DNA from: an uncultured Clostridia bacterium
Lineage (GTDB): Bacteria > Bacillota > Clostridia > Oscillospirales > CAG-272
Length of the DNA: 40,903 nt
Direction of reading: 5' to 3'
Assembly (NCBI GenBank): GCA_944384585.1
Contig: CALWTY010000019.1
Span: 1 to 40,903, forward strand
Shown here piece after piece: positions 29,229-38,607 of the stretch. A program made the position numbers and the translations under genes. Each line of letters starts with the position of its first letter. Positions within the stretch are counted from its first letter, which is position 1. Below the pieces are notes generated by a model, which ran no database searches, was not told the DNA's origin, and saw only the letters and a program-made list of their open reading frames with translations.

Positions 29229-29690
29229 ATGTCAAAATACGATGAACTTGAAAAGCTGCAGAACCTTCTCAAATCCGGGGCAATAACGCAAGAGGAGTTT
29301 GAGTCGGAGAAGATAAAGATCATCTCGGGAGACGAATCTTTTCCTTACCGGGTTCCCGGCCGCCCCCACCTGTATTGCCCGAAATGCGGGAGCAATCAGG
29401 TGGAAACAAAAGTATTCCAGGAAACCTCCGGCGCCACGACCGTAACGGAAACTAAATCCTTATATAAACAGAAAGGACACGGGTGCCTTTGGTGGCTCTT
29501 GATCGGTTGATGGTGGATGGTCGATCTTATTCTTTGGATCTTCTTTTTCTTCCCCCGGTTCCTCATCCAATTATTCAAGAAGAAAAAATATGTAGGGAAA
29601 GCAACGTCTGTGGCTCAGACTACAAACGACATAAAATATAAGTCGGTCATGATCTGCAAGTACTGTGGAAACATCTGGCATAACGGATAA
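29229..29690 (+). pseudogene. SHOCT-domain/zinc-ribbon membrane protein with in-frame TGA
   Basis: The frame starts at 29229 (GAGG eight bases upstream) with a SHOCT motif (YDELEKLQNLLKSGAITQEE), a zinc-ribbon half (YCPKCGSNQVE) and a Trp-rich membrane entry (GCLWWLLIG). TGA at 29508-29510 then interrupts, but the same frame continues to a TAA at 29688 with a membrane helix (MVDLILWIFFFFPRFLIQLF) and the second ribbon half (ICKYCGNIW). In relatives this position lies in a Trp run, so a TGG to TGA change is the simplest cause. Read as two pieces, the first is 93 residues. Function of the intact family is unknown. Confidence 0.75.
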
Positions 29691-29831
29691 AACAAAGTCC
29701 GACGAAGCGGGCATAACTGAAAGCTCAGGGTCTTCAAAAGCAGCGGGGTTCGTGCAAGCTGCTCGGGGGCTGCGGAGGGCAGGTATCGGATTCCGACCCC
29801 GCCATCCGAAATAATGTGAAATACATATCCT

Positions 29832-29870
29832 GGGGCGCCTTCCTTGCGGGGGCGCCCCAAGCTCGTTTAT
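29832..29870 (+). terminator. Possible terminator hairpin
   Basis: GGGGCGCC (29832-29839) pairs perfectly with GGCGCCCC (29851-29858); AAGCTCGTTTATTTTCG follows, a broken T-tract. It lies 140 nt after the SHOCT frame. Confidence 0.4.
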
Positions 29871-29884
29871 TTTCGTTCAGGATC

Positions 29885-30092
29885 AGCGGAGCGCCGGCTG
29901 TCCGCTTGATTCCGGGCTTCGGCGTCCGGGAGACTGCGGGTCGATCCCGCCTTCCTCCTCCCGCCCACCTTCCTCCGCACGCCCGACAGGGGCGTGATCC
30001 GTCGGCGCGGGCATGGTCGCACAGGGCTGCGGAAAACGCCGGCGGTGAAGGCTTCGGGGCAAGCGGAACGCCGGCTGTCCGCTTGATTCCGG
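29885..30092. repeat. Pair of 31-bp palindromic direct repeats
   Basis: Copies at 29885-29915 and 30062-30092 differ at one base. Each contains AGCGGA and TCCGCT as inverted arms around CGCCGGCTG, then TTGATTCCGG. The layout resembles REP-type extragenic palindromes. Confidence 0.65.
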
Positions 30093-30156
30093 CGGGGACA
30101 TATGTGATGAAATTTAAAAATTATGTGTCCATTTTGTAATAAATAGAAAAGAGATA

Positions 30157-30185
30157 TGGACAGGGAGAAGGAAAAAGGATATAAT
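30157..30185 (+). promoter_or_regulatory. Promoter of the DUF5685-dnaJ operon
   Basis: TGGACA (30157-30162), 17-nt spacer, TATAAT (30180-30185), about 110 nt ahead of the first gene. Confidence 0.7.
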
Positions 30186-30294
30186 ATAATCCATATCGTT
30201 TTGCGAAAAAAACGGTCTTTTTGTCGGCGCTGCCGGGAAAAGACCGCGGCCTGTCGTCCGCCGCCGCGGACGCGGGATCGAACGGAGTGTGGGA

Positions 30295-31158
30295 ATGTTC
30301 GGATATGTGACGCCGCTGACCGAGGAACTGAAGGTCAAGGAGCATATTTTCTACAAGAGCGTTTACTGCGGACTGTGCCGATGCATGGGCAAGCGTGTCT
30401 GCACCGAATCGAGACTCACGCTCAGCTATGACGTTGTCTTTCTGGTGCTGGTGCGGCTGGCACTGACGGGGGAAACGCAGGAATTCGATACCGGGCGATG
30501 CGTCGCCTCCCCCTTGAAGAAAAAGGTCTTTCTCAAACCGAACGAAACCCTCTCCTACAGCGCGGCGGCCGGTGCGCTGCTCGCCTATTATAACCTGGCG
30601 GACAATGCGCGGGACAGCCGCGGCGCGGCAAAGGCGGGCGCAGGCGTCCTGCTGGGGATGTTGGGGCGGATGCGGAAAAAAGCCGGGATCCCGGAGCTGG
30701 ATCGGCTGATTTCAGGGAAACTGTCGGCGCTGACGGAGCAGGAGCGGAGCGGATGCGCCACCCTCGATTCGGCGGCATCGCTCTTCGGAGAGCTGCTCTC
30801 GGAGGTTTTTGCCTACGGCCTTGAGGGAAGCGGGGCGCGGATTGCGTCGCAGATCGGCTATCATGTCGGGAAATGGATCTATACCGCCGACGCGGCGGAC
30901 GATTTTTCCGACGACCGGAAAAAAGGGAGCTTCAATCCGCTGCCCGGCCTTGACAAAGAGGCGCTGCGCTGCTCGATGACGCTGGAGCTGGAGGCGGCAG
31001 CGGCCGCGATCGCGCTGATCTCCTTGTCCGATACCGGAATACGGAATATCATCGAAAACATATTATATCTCGGGATGCCGTCCCGCATGGAGAAGATCCT
31101 CTCCCGTTACCCCGACGAGCCGGCCTCCCACATATCAGAAAGGAACGTCAATCCATGA
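30295..31158 (+). CDS. DUF5685 family protein
   Basis: 287 residues. [20 protein letters not shown], then [14 protein letters not shown] with a Cys pair, matches DUF5685, a clostridial family of unknown function; the remainder is helical ([53 protein letters not shown]), with a DDxxDD-like acidic motif. The ATG at 30295 has GGAG seven bases upstream; GTG at 30289 is less likely. It shares ATGA with the dnaJ-type gene, the usual partner of this family. Confidence 0.85.
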   Translation: MFGYVTPLTEELKVKEHIFYKSVYCGLCRCMGKRVCTESRLTLSYDVVFLVLVRLALTGETQEFDTGRCVASPLKKKVFLKPNETLSYSAAAGALLAYYNLADNARDSRGAAKAGAGVLLGMLGRMRKKAGIPELDRLISGKLSALTEQERSGCATLDSAASLFGELLSEVFAYGLEGSGARIASQIGYHVGKWIYTADAADDFSDDRKKGSFNPLPGLDKEALRCSMTLELEAAAAAIALISLSDTGIRNIIENILYLGMPSRMEKILSRYPDEPASHISERNVNP

Positions 31159-31787
31159 CCGACCCTTACAAAGTTCTCGGCGTTTCCAGGGACGCCTCAG
31201 ACAGCGAAGTCAAAAAGGCTTACCGCGAGCTGGCCCGCAAGTACCATCCCGATAATTACGCGAACAGCCCCCTTGCCGATCTGGCAGAGGAGAAGATGAA
31301 GGAGATCAATACCGCCTATTCCGAGATTCAGAAGGCAAGGGAATCGGGACGGGACGGCAGCGGCGGAGAATATCACGAGCAGACCTGCGGCGGGGGTACC
31401 TATGAGGGGGAGAACGCCGAGGATTTCGAGCGCATCAGGGAGCATATCAACGCCGGTCGCTATTCCGACGCCGATCTGCTGCTCAACTCACTGTCCGTCT
31501 CGGCGCGCAGCACCGCCGAGTGGAATTATCTGAAGGGATGCGTGCTGAGCGGGAAGGGCTGGTACTTTGACGCACAGAAGTACATCGAGACCGCCTGCTA
31601 CATGGACCCCGACAACGCGGAATACCGGGCGGCGCTCAACAATCTGAGAATGCGCGCCTCCTCCTACGGCAGAGGCTATACCACCACCAAATCCGGTGGG
31701 TTTTCCGGCTGCGATATCTGCAGCGGCCTGATCTGTGCCGACTGCCTCTGCGAATGCTGCGGCGGCGATCTGATCAGCTGCTGCTGA
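31155..31787 (+). CDS. DnaJ-domain protein with Cys-rich C-terminus
   Basis: 210 residues. The J domain ([23 protein letters not shown] at 31-33) should stimulate an Hsp70. The middle has TPR-like helices ([20 protein letters not shown] and [19 protein letters not shown]). The C-terminus is a cysteine cluster ([20 protein letters not shown] then LISCC) that may bind zinc or iron-sulphur. It lacks the standard DnaJ central zinc finger. Coupled to DUF5685 by ATGA. Confidence 0.88.
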   Translation: MTDPYKVLGVSRDASDSEVKKAYRELARKYHPDNYANSPLADLAEEKMKEINTAYSEIQKARESGRDGSGGEYHEQTCGGGTYEGENAEDFERIREHINAGRYSDADLLLNSLSVSARSTAEWNYLKGCVLSGKGWYFDAQKYIETACYMDPDNAEYRAALNNLRMRASSYGRGYTTTKSGGFSGCDICSGLICADCLCECCGGDLISCC

Positions 31788-31814
31788 GCTGCGCGCGGAA
31801 AGGAAGGACGGCAG

Positions 31815-32408
31815 ATGAACAGAAAAGAATCGGCGATTCGGACAAGAAAGCTGGCGTTTTCCGCCATGCTCGGCGCGCTCGGCGTTGTGATCCTGTATCT
31901 CGGGGCGGTGATCAACGTGCTGGATCTCACGACGGTCGCCCTGGCCTCGCTCTTCGTCTTTTTTGCGGTGATCGAGCTGGGGACCCCCTTTCAGTATCTG
32001 ATCTATGCGGTGACGGCGCTGCTTTCGCTGCTGCTTCTCCCCGATAAATTCGCCGCCGTGACCTACCTGCTCTTCGGCGGAATCTATCCCATCTTCAAGG
32101 AGATGTTCGAGCGGCTGCATCATATCATCGCGTGGATTCTGAAATTCAGCTTTTTCAACACCGTTCTCTCCCTTCTTGTCGCGGCATCGGTCTATATCCT
32201 GCATATCGAGGACTCCGAAATCGGCTTCACGATCGGGCTGTATGCCCTCGGAAACGTGACCTTCCTGCTCTATGATATCGCAACGACCCAGCTTGTGACG
32301 CTGTACCTTGTGAAACTCCGACAAAGATTCCGCATCGATCGCTATTTCGGGCACAAAGATGCCCAAAATCTTCATTCCGACATTGACAAAACCGATCGCA
32401 AAGAGTAA
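31815..32408 (+). CDS. Multi-spanning membrane protein (ECF S-component-like)
   Basis: 197 residues with about five or six membrane helices (AMLGALGVVILYLGAVINVL, LASLFVFFAVIELGTPFQYL, FFNTVLSLLVAASVYIL and others) and a charged C-terminus. The start RTRKLAFSAMLGALGVV resembles S components of ECF transporters and DUF2232-like proteins. The substrate cannot be told. GGAAAGGAAGGACGG precedes the ATG. The next operon's promoter is within its last codons. Confidence 0.72.
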   Translation: MNRKESAIRTRKLAFSAMLGALGVVILYLGAVINVLDLTTVALASLFVFFAVIELGTPFQYLIYAVTALLSLLLLPDKFAAVTYLLFGGIYPIFKEMFERLHHIIAWILKFSFFNTVLSLLVAASVYILHIEDSEIGFTIGLYALGNVTFLLYDIATTQLVTLYLVKLRQRFRIDRYFGHKDAQNLHSDIDKTDRKE

Positions 32409-32411
32409 AAT
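32383..32411 (+). promoter_or_regulatory. Promoter of the yicC-remA-gmk-rpoZ-priA operon
   Basis: TTGACA (32383-32388), 17-nt spacer, TAAAAT (32406-32411), overlapping the 3' end of the upstream gene; yicC begins 44 nt after it. Confidence 0.7.
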
Positions 32412-32454
32412 AATAGTCAGGATATTGTCCGAATACTGACAGGAAGAGAATACT

Positions 32455-33342
32455 ATGCTGAAAAGTATGACGGCCTTCGGGCGGGCGGTCGGCGCGGGAG
32501 GCGGGAAGAGCTTCGTCTGCGAGATCCGATCGGTCAACAACCGCTATTTTGACTGCTCGGTCAGACTCCCCCGCGCCTACGGCTTTCTGGAGGAAAAGGT
32601 GATCGGCTTCCTCCGCAGCGGCGGGGTTTCAAGGGGAAAGCTTGAGGTCAGCATCGCCGTGGAGGTGACCGACAGCGTCGGCGCCGTCGTCGAGCCCGAT
32701 CTCGCCTACGCAGAGGCGTATCTGGCGGCGCTGAAAAAGCTCCGCGACCGCTTCGCGCTGACCGATGATATCTCCGTCATGACCGTCGCGCAGAATCGCG
32801 ATCTGTTTATCGTCACCAAGCCGGAGGAGGAGTTCGACCGGGATTGGGAGGCGCTGCTTCCCGTGCTGGGCGAGGCGTTTGCCCGGTACAATGCCGCCCG
32901 CGAGCGGGAGGGGGCGAACCTGAGAGCCGATCTGATCGCCAAGCGGGAGCGCCTTGCGGCGATGACCGACCGGATCGCGGCGCTGTCGGAAGGGAATATC
33001 GCCGCCTACCGCGAAAAGCTGGAGGCGCGGCTGAGACAGACGCTGGAGGGGCTCGATCTGCAGTTTGATTCCAACCGCATTCTCACGGAATGCGCGTTGT
33101 TTGCCGATAAGGTCGCCGTCGACGAGGAGCTGGTCCGGCTGAAGAGCCATTTCGATGCCTTCGACGAGGCGATGAAGGGAGACGGCCCTGTCGGACGGAG
33201 GCTCGATTTCCTGCTTCAGGAGATGAACCGCGAGGTCAATACCATCGGCTCCAAATCGAACGACGCCGCGATTGCCGCACTTGTCGTCGATGCAAAATGC
33301 GAGCTTGAGAAGATCAGAGAGCAGATACAGAATCTTGAGTGA
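32455..33342 (+). CDS. yicC: YicC family endoribonuclease
   Basis: 295 residues, full length: N-terminal MLKSMTAFGRAVG and CEIRSVNNRYFDCSVRLPRA, and a C-terminal DUF1732 helical part with FDEAMKGDGPVGRRLDFLLQ then EMNREVNTIGSKSNDAAIA. YicC proteins are reported RNases that act on small RNAs. First gene of an operon typical for Clostridia, 21 nt before remA. Confidence 0.94.
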   Translation: MLKSMTAFGRAVGAGGGKSFVCEIRSVNNRYFDCSVRLPRAYGFLEEKVIGFLRSGGVSRGKLEVSIAVEVTDSVGAVVEPDLAYAEAYLAALKKLRDRFALTDDISVMTVAQNRDLFIVTKPEEEFDRDWEALLPVLGEAFARYNAAREREGANLRADLIAKRERLAAMTDRIAALSEGNIAAYREKLEARLRQTLEGLDLQFDSNRILTECALFADKVAVDEELVRLKSHFDAFDEAMKGDGPVGRRLDFLLQEMNREVNTIGSKSNDAAIAALVVDAKCELEKIREQIQNLE

Positions 33343-33363
33343 TTGCTGTCGGACGGAGGAGTT

Positions 33364-33633
33364 ATGAGATTTATCAGTATCGGGTTCGGGAATATGGTGT
33401 CGGCAGGCCGCGTCGTGACGCTCGTCAGCCCCGATTCGGCACCGGTCAAGCGTCTGATCCAGGATGCGCGGGAGACCGGACGGGTGATCGATGTCACCTG
33501 CGGCAGAAGGACGCGCTCGGTGATCATCACCGACAGCGATCATGTGATCCTCTCCGCCATCCAGGCCGAGACGATCTCCAATCGACTGAACGGGGATACC
33601 GCCGATTCCTCCGACGCCGACGAGGACGTCTGA
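33364..33633 (+). CDS. remA: RemA/DUF370 extracellular matrix regulator
   Basis: 89 residues: [20 protein letters not shown], then [20 protein letters not shown] and [20 protein letters not shown], the full RemA pattern. In Bacillus, RemA is a DNA-binding activator of matrix genes. The ATG at 33364 follows GGAGG; the frame starting at 33343 includes the ribosome site. Conserved neighbour of gmk. Confidence 0.93.
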   Translation: MRFISIGFGNMVSAGRVVTLVSPDSAPVKRLIQDARETGRVIDVTCGRRTRSVIITDSDHVILSAIQAETISNRLNGDTADSSDADEDV

Positions 33634-33635
33634 CG

Positions 33636-34286
33636 ATGGAGAATCGGGCGTTGACCTCCCTGTCGGGAGAGAGGGGAATCCTTCTTGTCATCTCCGGCGC
33701 GGCGGGAACCGGCAAGGGTACGGTGAACGCCAGCCTTCTGCGCCGTCATGAGGAATACCGCTATTCCGTTTCGGCCACCACCCGCGCGCCCCGCCCCGGC
33801 GAGGTCGACGGCAGGGAATATCATTTCATTTCACGGCAGGCCTTCGAGGAGGCGATCCGCGAGGGGAATATTCTCGAATATACCGAATACTGCGGCAATT
33901 ACTACGGCACGCCGAGGAGCGAGCTGAAAAAACTCGATGAGGGTAAGAATCTGATCCTGGAGATCGAGGTGGAGGGGGCGATGAATATCAAGCGCCTCTT
34001 CCCGGAAAGCGTGACGGTGTTCATTCTGCCCCCCGACTACGAGACGCTGAAGAGGCGGCTGATCGGACGGGGGACCAATACGCCGGAGGATATCGAAAAC
34101 CGCATGAAAAAGGCGCTATCGGAATTCACCTTCGTCAAGGATTACGACTATGCGGTGCTGAACCGCGACGGCGAGGCGGACAGAACCGCCGACGTCATCG
34201 CCTCCATCGTGGAGTGCGAGAAGCATAAAACGGCGCGGGCACCCGGCGCGGTCGAAACGCTGTTTTTCGGAAAGGAACACCGATAA
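33636..34286 (+). CDS. gmk: Guanylate kinase
   Basis: 216 residues; converts GMP to GDP with ATP. The P-loop reads SGAAGTGKGTV (family usually GPSGVGKGT), with GMP-binding motifs SVSATTRAPRPGEVDGREYH, and ILEYTEYCGNYYGTP, and the lid GRGTNTPEDIENRMKKA. The ATG at 33636 lies 2 nt after the remA stop. Confidence 0.95.
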   Translation: MENRALTSLSGERGILLVISGAAGTGKGTVNASLLRRHEEYRYSVSATTRAPRPGEVDGREYHFISRQAFEEAIREGNILEYTEYCGNYYGTPRSELKKLDEGKNLILEIEVEGAMNIKRLFPESVTVFILPPDYETLKRRLIGRGTNTPEDIENRMKKALSEFTFVKDYDYAVLNRDGEADRTADVIASIVECEKHKTARAPGAVETLFFGKEHR

Positions 34287-34325
34287 CGGTGTTTGTCACG
34301 AACAGGGAAAGGACAGGGAAAAAAG

Positions 34326-34610
34326 ATGATCTATCCATCGGTCGACGAGCTGACACAGGGCAACAAATACAACCGCTATACGCTGGTGATCGCAGTCGCA
34401 AAATGCGCGAGAATGGTGACCGACGAGTATGTCAATCAGCGGGAAACCGCCGAGCGTATGCTGGCGAACAAGGAAACCGATAAGAGCCTGGCGGCTCTGA
34501 TCAAAAAGGATTTTCGCGACGAAAAGGCCGTCCGCATCGGGATCAACCGCCTCTATCAGGGGGAATACCATATCGTGGACGAATCGCTTGATCCGACCTG
34601 CAACTACTGA
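34326..34610 (+). CDS. rpoZ: RNA polymerase omega subunit
   Basis: 94 residues. YPSVDELTQGNKYNRYTLVI, AVAKCARMVTDEY is the omega N-terminal helix motif, followed by the KSLAALIKKDFRDEKAVRIG region seen in clostridial omegas. It follows gmk as in most Firmicutes. The ATG at 34326 has AGGGA upstream. Confidence 0.92.
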   Translation: MIYPSVDELTQGNKYNRYTLVIAVAKCARMVTDEYVNQRETAERMLANKETDKSLAALIKKDFRDEKAVRIGINRLYQGEYHIVDESLDPTCNY

Positions 34611-34620
34611 AGGCGGGATC

Positions 34621-37080
34621 ATGCAGGCGGAAACGGCGGTGGCGAGGGTTTATCTTCTCGATGCACCGTATCATATCGATAAACTGTATGATTATTATAT
34701 CCCCGAGGAGCTGAGAGGCACGCTGTCGGTCGGCGGCTTTGCGGCAGTTCCCTTCGGCGGAGGAAACAGAAGGCAGCTCGCTCTCATCGGCGGGCTTGTT
34801 TCCGCTTCCGAATATACCGATCTCAAGCCGATCCTTTCTCCCGCTTGCGGCAACGTGGTGCTGAGCGAAGAAATGCTCGGCCTGTGTTTATATATGAAGG
34901 AGCATTTTCTCTGCACCGTGGGGGACGCCGTCAGAGCCATCGTGCCGGCGGCGGCGCTGACGAGGCTGAAGAACCGGTATTCTCTTGCGAGGACGGAGGG
35001 GCTGACCCTTACGCCGAGGCAGGAGGCGCTCTGCCGCTATATCGAGGCGAGGGGCGAGGTGGAGGAGCAGACGGTTCTGAAGGAGCAGGGCGCGTCGAGT
35101 CTGGCGCTGCTGTCGAAGCTGACCGTCATGGGCGCGCTGACGCGGACGACCTATCTGTCGGAGAGCCGCACCGCCGTCGTGGAGACGGCAGAGCTGACGG
35201 AGGACTTCGCCTCGCTGACCGAGGAGGAGCTGATCGCGCTGACGCGCGGCGAAAAGCAGCGGGCGGCGCTCTCGGTCTTGGCGGAGTGCCGCTCCGTGAC
35301 GCTGAACGAGCTTCGCGACCGTCATCAGATTCCGCGGTCGGTCCTCAAGGCGCTGGCTGCCAAGGGGGTTGTCCGCATTCTGTCGGGGGATGCCTTCCGT
35401 GATCCCTATGGAGGACGCGCCCTCCCGCCCCCGATGCCGGTCAGACTGACCGGACGTCAGGAGGAGGCGAAGGAGGAGCTGCTGTCGCTCTGCCGCTCGG
35501 GAGAGGCCAAAGCCGCGCTGCTTTTCGGGGTGACGGGCAGCGGCAAGACCAACGTCATCAAGGCGGTCATGGATGAAGTGATCGCCGCCGGACGATCGGT
35601 CATTCTGCTTGTGCCGGAGATCGCCCTGACTCCGCAGACCGTCGGGCTCTTCCGCGCCCATTACGGACAGAGAACGGTGGTGATCCATTCCGGGCTTTCC
35701 CGCGGAGAGCGCTGGGATGCCTGGCGGAAGATCGCGGCGGGGGAGGCCGATCTCTGCATCGGAACGAGATCGGCGGTCTTTGCACCCTTTCGGAATCTCG
35801 GTCTGATCGTCCTCGACGAGGAGCAGGAGCATACCTATAAATCCGACATGGATCCGAAATATCACGCGAGAGATATCGCGCGCTATCGCTGCGCGCAGCA
35901 TCGCGCCGTGATGCTGCTGGCCTCCGCCACCCCTTCGATCGGGAGCTATCGGAAGGCGGAGGAGGGGAAATACCGGTTGATCCGTCTGCCGGAGCGCTAC
36001 GGCGGAGCGACGCTCCCGGAAACCGTGATTGCCGATCTGCGGAAGGAATCGCAGAAGGGAAGCGCCTCGCCGCTCGGGGAGGAGCTTCGCAGACGGCTGA
36101 CGGAGACGCTGGAACGCCGGGAGCAGGCGATCCTCTTTATCAATCAACGCGGTTATAACCGCTTTCTGTCCTGCCCGCTCTGCGGCGAGGTCCTGACCTG
36201 CCGTCAGTGCAGCGTCTCCTATACCTACCATACCGCAAAGGCGGGGAAGGGCTATCTGTTCTGTCATTACTGCGGAGCGAAGGAGGCAGTTCCGGAGAAA
36301 TGCCCGCAGTGCGGGAACGATATCCTGAAGCACGTCGGCTTCGGGACGCAGCTGGTCGAGGAGGAGCTGAAGCGCAGCTTCCCACAGGCGTCGGTGATGC
36401 GGCTGGACGCCGATACCACGCAGACCAAATATTCCTACGACGAGCTGCTCGGACGCTTCAGAGACGGCGGGGCGGATATCATGATCGGCACGCAGATGGT
36501 CGCAAAGGGGCATGATTTCCCGAACGTGACGCTGGTGGGCGTGGTCAACGCCGACTCCGCGCTGTATCTGAACGATTATCGCGCAAACGAACGGTGCTTC
36601 GATCTGCTCACACAGGTGATCGGCCGCGCCGGACGGGGCACAAAGAAGGGCTGCGCGCTGATCCAGACCTATAATCCCGATCATCCCGTGATCCGTCTTT
36701 CGGCGGAGCAGGATTACGAAAAAATGTACGCGGGGGAGATTGCCCTGCGAAGATCGCTGGTCTTCCCGCCCTACTGCGACATGGTGCTGTTCACCATGTC
36801 CTCCCAGGCGGAGAACGAGCTGTTCAGCGCTGCCGGGCGCTTCACGCAGCTCTGGGGCAGGATCAGCGGCGGAAAATATCCCGGGATTCCGGCGGTTCTG
36901 TTCGGACCGATGGAGGCGCCGATCTATAAGCTCAACGGCGTTTATCGGATGAGGACGGTGATCAAATGCCGCTTCAATGCCGCAACGAGAGGGCTGGTGT
37001 CGGAGGTGTATGCCGAGTTCAGCCGCATCGTCGGGCGCAAGATCGGCATTTCCGTCGACGTCAATCCCGGCAATCTCTGA
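34621..37080 (+). CDS. priA: Primosomal replication restart helicase PriA
   Basis: 819 residues, full length. The 3'-DNA-binding domain is N-terminal (VYLLDAPYHIDKLYDYYIPE), Walker A GVTGSGKT at 303-310, DEEQEH at 399-404 with the following aromatic loop (TYKSDMDPKYHARDIARY), a zinc-binding insert starting at Cys518 (CPLCGEVLTCRQC, CHYCGAKEA, KCPQCG), and C-terminal helicase motifs MIGTQMVAKGHDFPNVTLV and QVIGRAGRG. It reloads the replisome at stalled forks. Confidence 0.96.
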   Translation: MQAETAVARVYLLDAPYHIDKLYDYYIPEELRGTLSVGGFAAVPFGGGNRRQLALIGGLVSASEYTDLKPILSPACGNVVLSEEMLGLCLYMKEHFLCTVGDAVRAIVPAAALTRLKNRYSLARTEGLTLTPRQEALCRYIEARGEVEEQTVLKEQGASSLALLSKLTVMGALTRTTYLSESRTAVVETAELTEDFASLTEEELIALTRGEKQRAALSVLAECRSVTLNELRDRHQIPRSVLKALAAKGVVRILSGDAFRDPYGGRALPPPMPVRLTGRQEEAKEELLSLCRSGEAKAALLFGVTGSGKTNVIKAVMDEVIAAGRSVILLVPEIALTPQTVGLFRAHYGQRTVVIHSGLSRGERWDAWRKIAAGEADLCIGTRSAVFAPFRNLGLIVLDEEQEHTYKSDMDPKYHARDIARYRCAQHRAVMLLASATPSIGSYRKAEEGKYRLIRLPERYGGATLPETVIADLRKESQKGSASPLGEELRRRLTETLERREQAILFINQRGYNRFLSCPLCGEVLTCRQCSVSYTYHTAKAGKGYLFCHYCGAKEAVPEKCPQCGNDILKHVGFGTQLVEEELKRSFPQASVMRLDADTTQTKYSYDELLGRFRDGGADIMIGTQMVAKGHDFPNVTLVGVVNADSALYLNDYRANERCFDLLTQVIGRAGRGTKKGCALIQTYNPDHPVIRLSAEQDYEKMYAGEIALRRSLVFPPYCDMVLFTMSSQAENELFSAAGRFTQLWGRISGGKYPGIPAVLFGPMEAPIYKLNGVYRMRTVIKCRFNAATRGLVSEVYAEFSRIVGRKIGISVDVNPGNL

Positions 37081-37116
37081 CGCCGCCCGAATTTTTAGGA
37101 AAGGAACGGATGAATT

Positions 37117-37587
37117 ATGGCAATTCTGAAAATACTGAATAAAAAAGACCCGATTCTGAGAAAGCAAAGCCGCCCGGTGGAGGAGATCACGCCCCGCATT
37201 ATCCGGCTGCTCGACGATATGCGGGATACCCTGCACAAAGCGGAGGGCGCGGGCCTTGCGGCGGTGCAGGTGGGCGTGCTGCGGCGGGTAGTGCTGGTGG
37301 AGACCGAGCCGGGAGAACTGTACGAGCTGATCAATCCCGAAATCATATATCGCTCGGAGGAGCGCCAGCAGCAGGCGGAGGGCTGTCTTTCGATTCCCGA
37401 CGAATGGGGAATCACCGACCGTCCGATGACCGTCACGGTGCGGGCGCAGAACCGCAGCGGCGAATGGTATGAGGTGACGGGCTCCGGGTTGAAGGCAAGG
37501 GCCTTCTGTCATGAGCTGGATCATCTTGACGGTGTGCTTTTCACCGATCACGTCGTGCGGATGCTCGATCCCGAAGAGCTGGAATAA
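37117..37587 (+). CDS. def: Peptide deformylase
   Basis: 156 residues; removes the formyl group from nascent N-termini. The three catalytic motifs are present: GAGLAAVQ (44-51), EGCLS (88-92, metal-binding Cys) and HELDH (132-136, two His ligands and the Glu base). It lies just before fmt, which adds the formyl group. Confidence 0.96.
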   Translation: MAILKILNKKDPILRKQSRPVEEITPRIIRLLDDMRDTLHKAEGAGLAAVQVGVLRRVVLVETEPGELYELINPEIIYRSEERQQQAEGCLSIPDEWGITDRPMTVTVRAQNRSGEWYEVTGSGLKARAFCHELDHLDGVLFTDHVVRMLDPEELE

Positions 37588-37603
37588 CGGCGGAGGAACC
37601 GGA

Positions 37604-38548
37604 ATGAAGATACTGTTTATGGGAACGCCTCTCTTTGCCGTCCGCTCCCTTGCCGCGCTGCGGGAGAGCGGAAACTATGAGCTTGCGGTGATCACCCGCC
37701 CCGACAAGCCGAAGGGGCGCGGCTATACCGTGACGCCGCCGGAGGTCAAGGTCTATGCCGAGGAGCATCGGCTTCCCGTCTATCAGCCGACGACGCTGAA
37801 GGATGAGGCGTTTGCGGCGCTGCTTGCCGATTTGGCTCCCGAGCTGATCGTGGTGGCGGCCTACGGTATGATCCTGCCGAAGTCGGTGCTCGATTATCCG
37901 GAATACGGCTGCATCAATGTCCACGGCTCGCTTTTGCCGGAATACCGCGGCGCCGCGCCGATCCAGCGGGCGATCCTCGACGGAAAGAAGCAGACAGGGA
38001 TCACGATCATGCGGATGAGCGAGGGGCTGGATACCGGCGATATGCTGGGGAAAGCGGTCGTGCCGATCGAGGATGACGATACGTTCCAAACCCTTCTCGA
38101 ACGCATGGCGGATCGCGGCGCGGAGCTGCTCGTCTCCCTTCTTCCGAAGCTCGAGGCGGGGGAGCTTGTGCCGGAGAAGCAGGATGACCGTCTGGCCACC
38201 TACGCCCAAAAGATCGGAAAAGAGGACTGCATGCTTGATTTTACGCTGCCCGCAAGACAGGTGTACGATCGGATCAGAGGGCTGTCCCCCTTCCCGCTGG
38301 CGGCGGCCGATCTGAACGGCGTCAGGCTGAAGCTGATCTCCTCCCGCCTATCGGAGCGGCGCTCGGATGCGGCGGCGGGAACAGTCGTCGCGGTCGGAGA
38401 GGCGCTGACCGCGGTCTGCGGCGACGGGCAGTGTATTGAAATCACAGAGGTGCTTCCGGCAGGGAAAAAGCGAATGCCGGCGGCCGATTTTCTCCGCGGC
38501 AGCCGGACGGCTGTCGGAGCGATGCTCCTGACTCCCGGGAAGGGATGA
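37604..38548 (+). CDS. fmt: Methionyl-tRNA formyltransferase
   Basis: 314 residues. KILFMGTPLFAVRSLAAL is the N-terminus; the active site is INVHGSLLPEYRGAAPIQRA with Asn105 and His107, followed by GITIMRMSEGLDTGDM; the C-terminal OB-like domain binds tRNA. It formylates Met-tRNAfMet with 10-formyl-THF. GGAGG upstream of 37604 identifies the start; the longer frame overlaps def. Confidence 0.96.
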   Translation: MKILFMGTPLFAVRSLAALRESGNYELAVITRPDKPKGRGYTVTPPEVKVYAEEHRLPVYQPTTLKDEAFAALLADLAPELIVVAAYGMILPKSVLDYPEYGCINVHGSLLPEYRGAAPIQRAILDGKKQTGITIMRMSEGLDTGDMLGKAVVPIEDDDTFQTLLERMADRGAELLVSLLPKLEAGELVPEKQDDRLATYAQKIGKEDCMLDFTLPARQVYDRIRGLSPFPLAAADLNGVRLKLISSRLSERRSDAAAGTVVAVGEALTAVCGDGQCIEITEVLPAGKKRMPAADFLRGSRTAVGAMLLTPGKG

Positions 38549-38607
38549 CGGAGGGGGCGGTTTCCGCCCCGGAACCCATTATGCTTTTGTAAAGGCGGTG
38601 CAGTCTT

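Larger units (their letters stand above)
29691..30156. other. Intergenic region with hairpin and repeated element
   Basis: No credible gene. It contains a GGGGCGCC/GGCGCCCC hairpin (29832-29858) and two 31-bp near-identical elements (29885-29915 and 30062-30092). Confidence 0.55.

Noticed and set aside
29508..29510. Genome-wide TGA recoding as Trp
   Set aside because: TGA serves as the normal stop for many intact genes here (pgeF, the ATPase, priA, rsmB), so recoding is not general.
29730..29815. tRNA-like sequence near GGTATCGGATTCCGACC
   Set aside because: A T-arm-like segment is visible but no acceptor, D or anticodon stems can be paired around it.
34888..37551. 887-codon open frame opposite priA and def
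   Set aside because: Same reason: antisense shadow of well-defined genes, with no recognisable domain.
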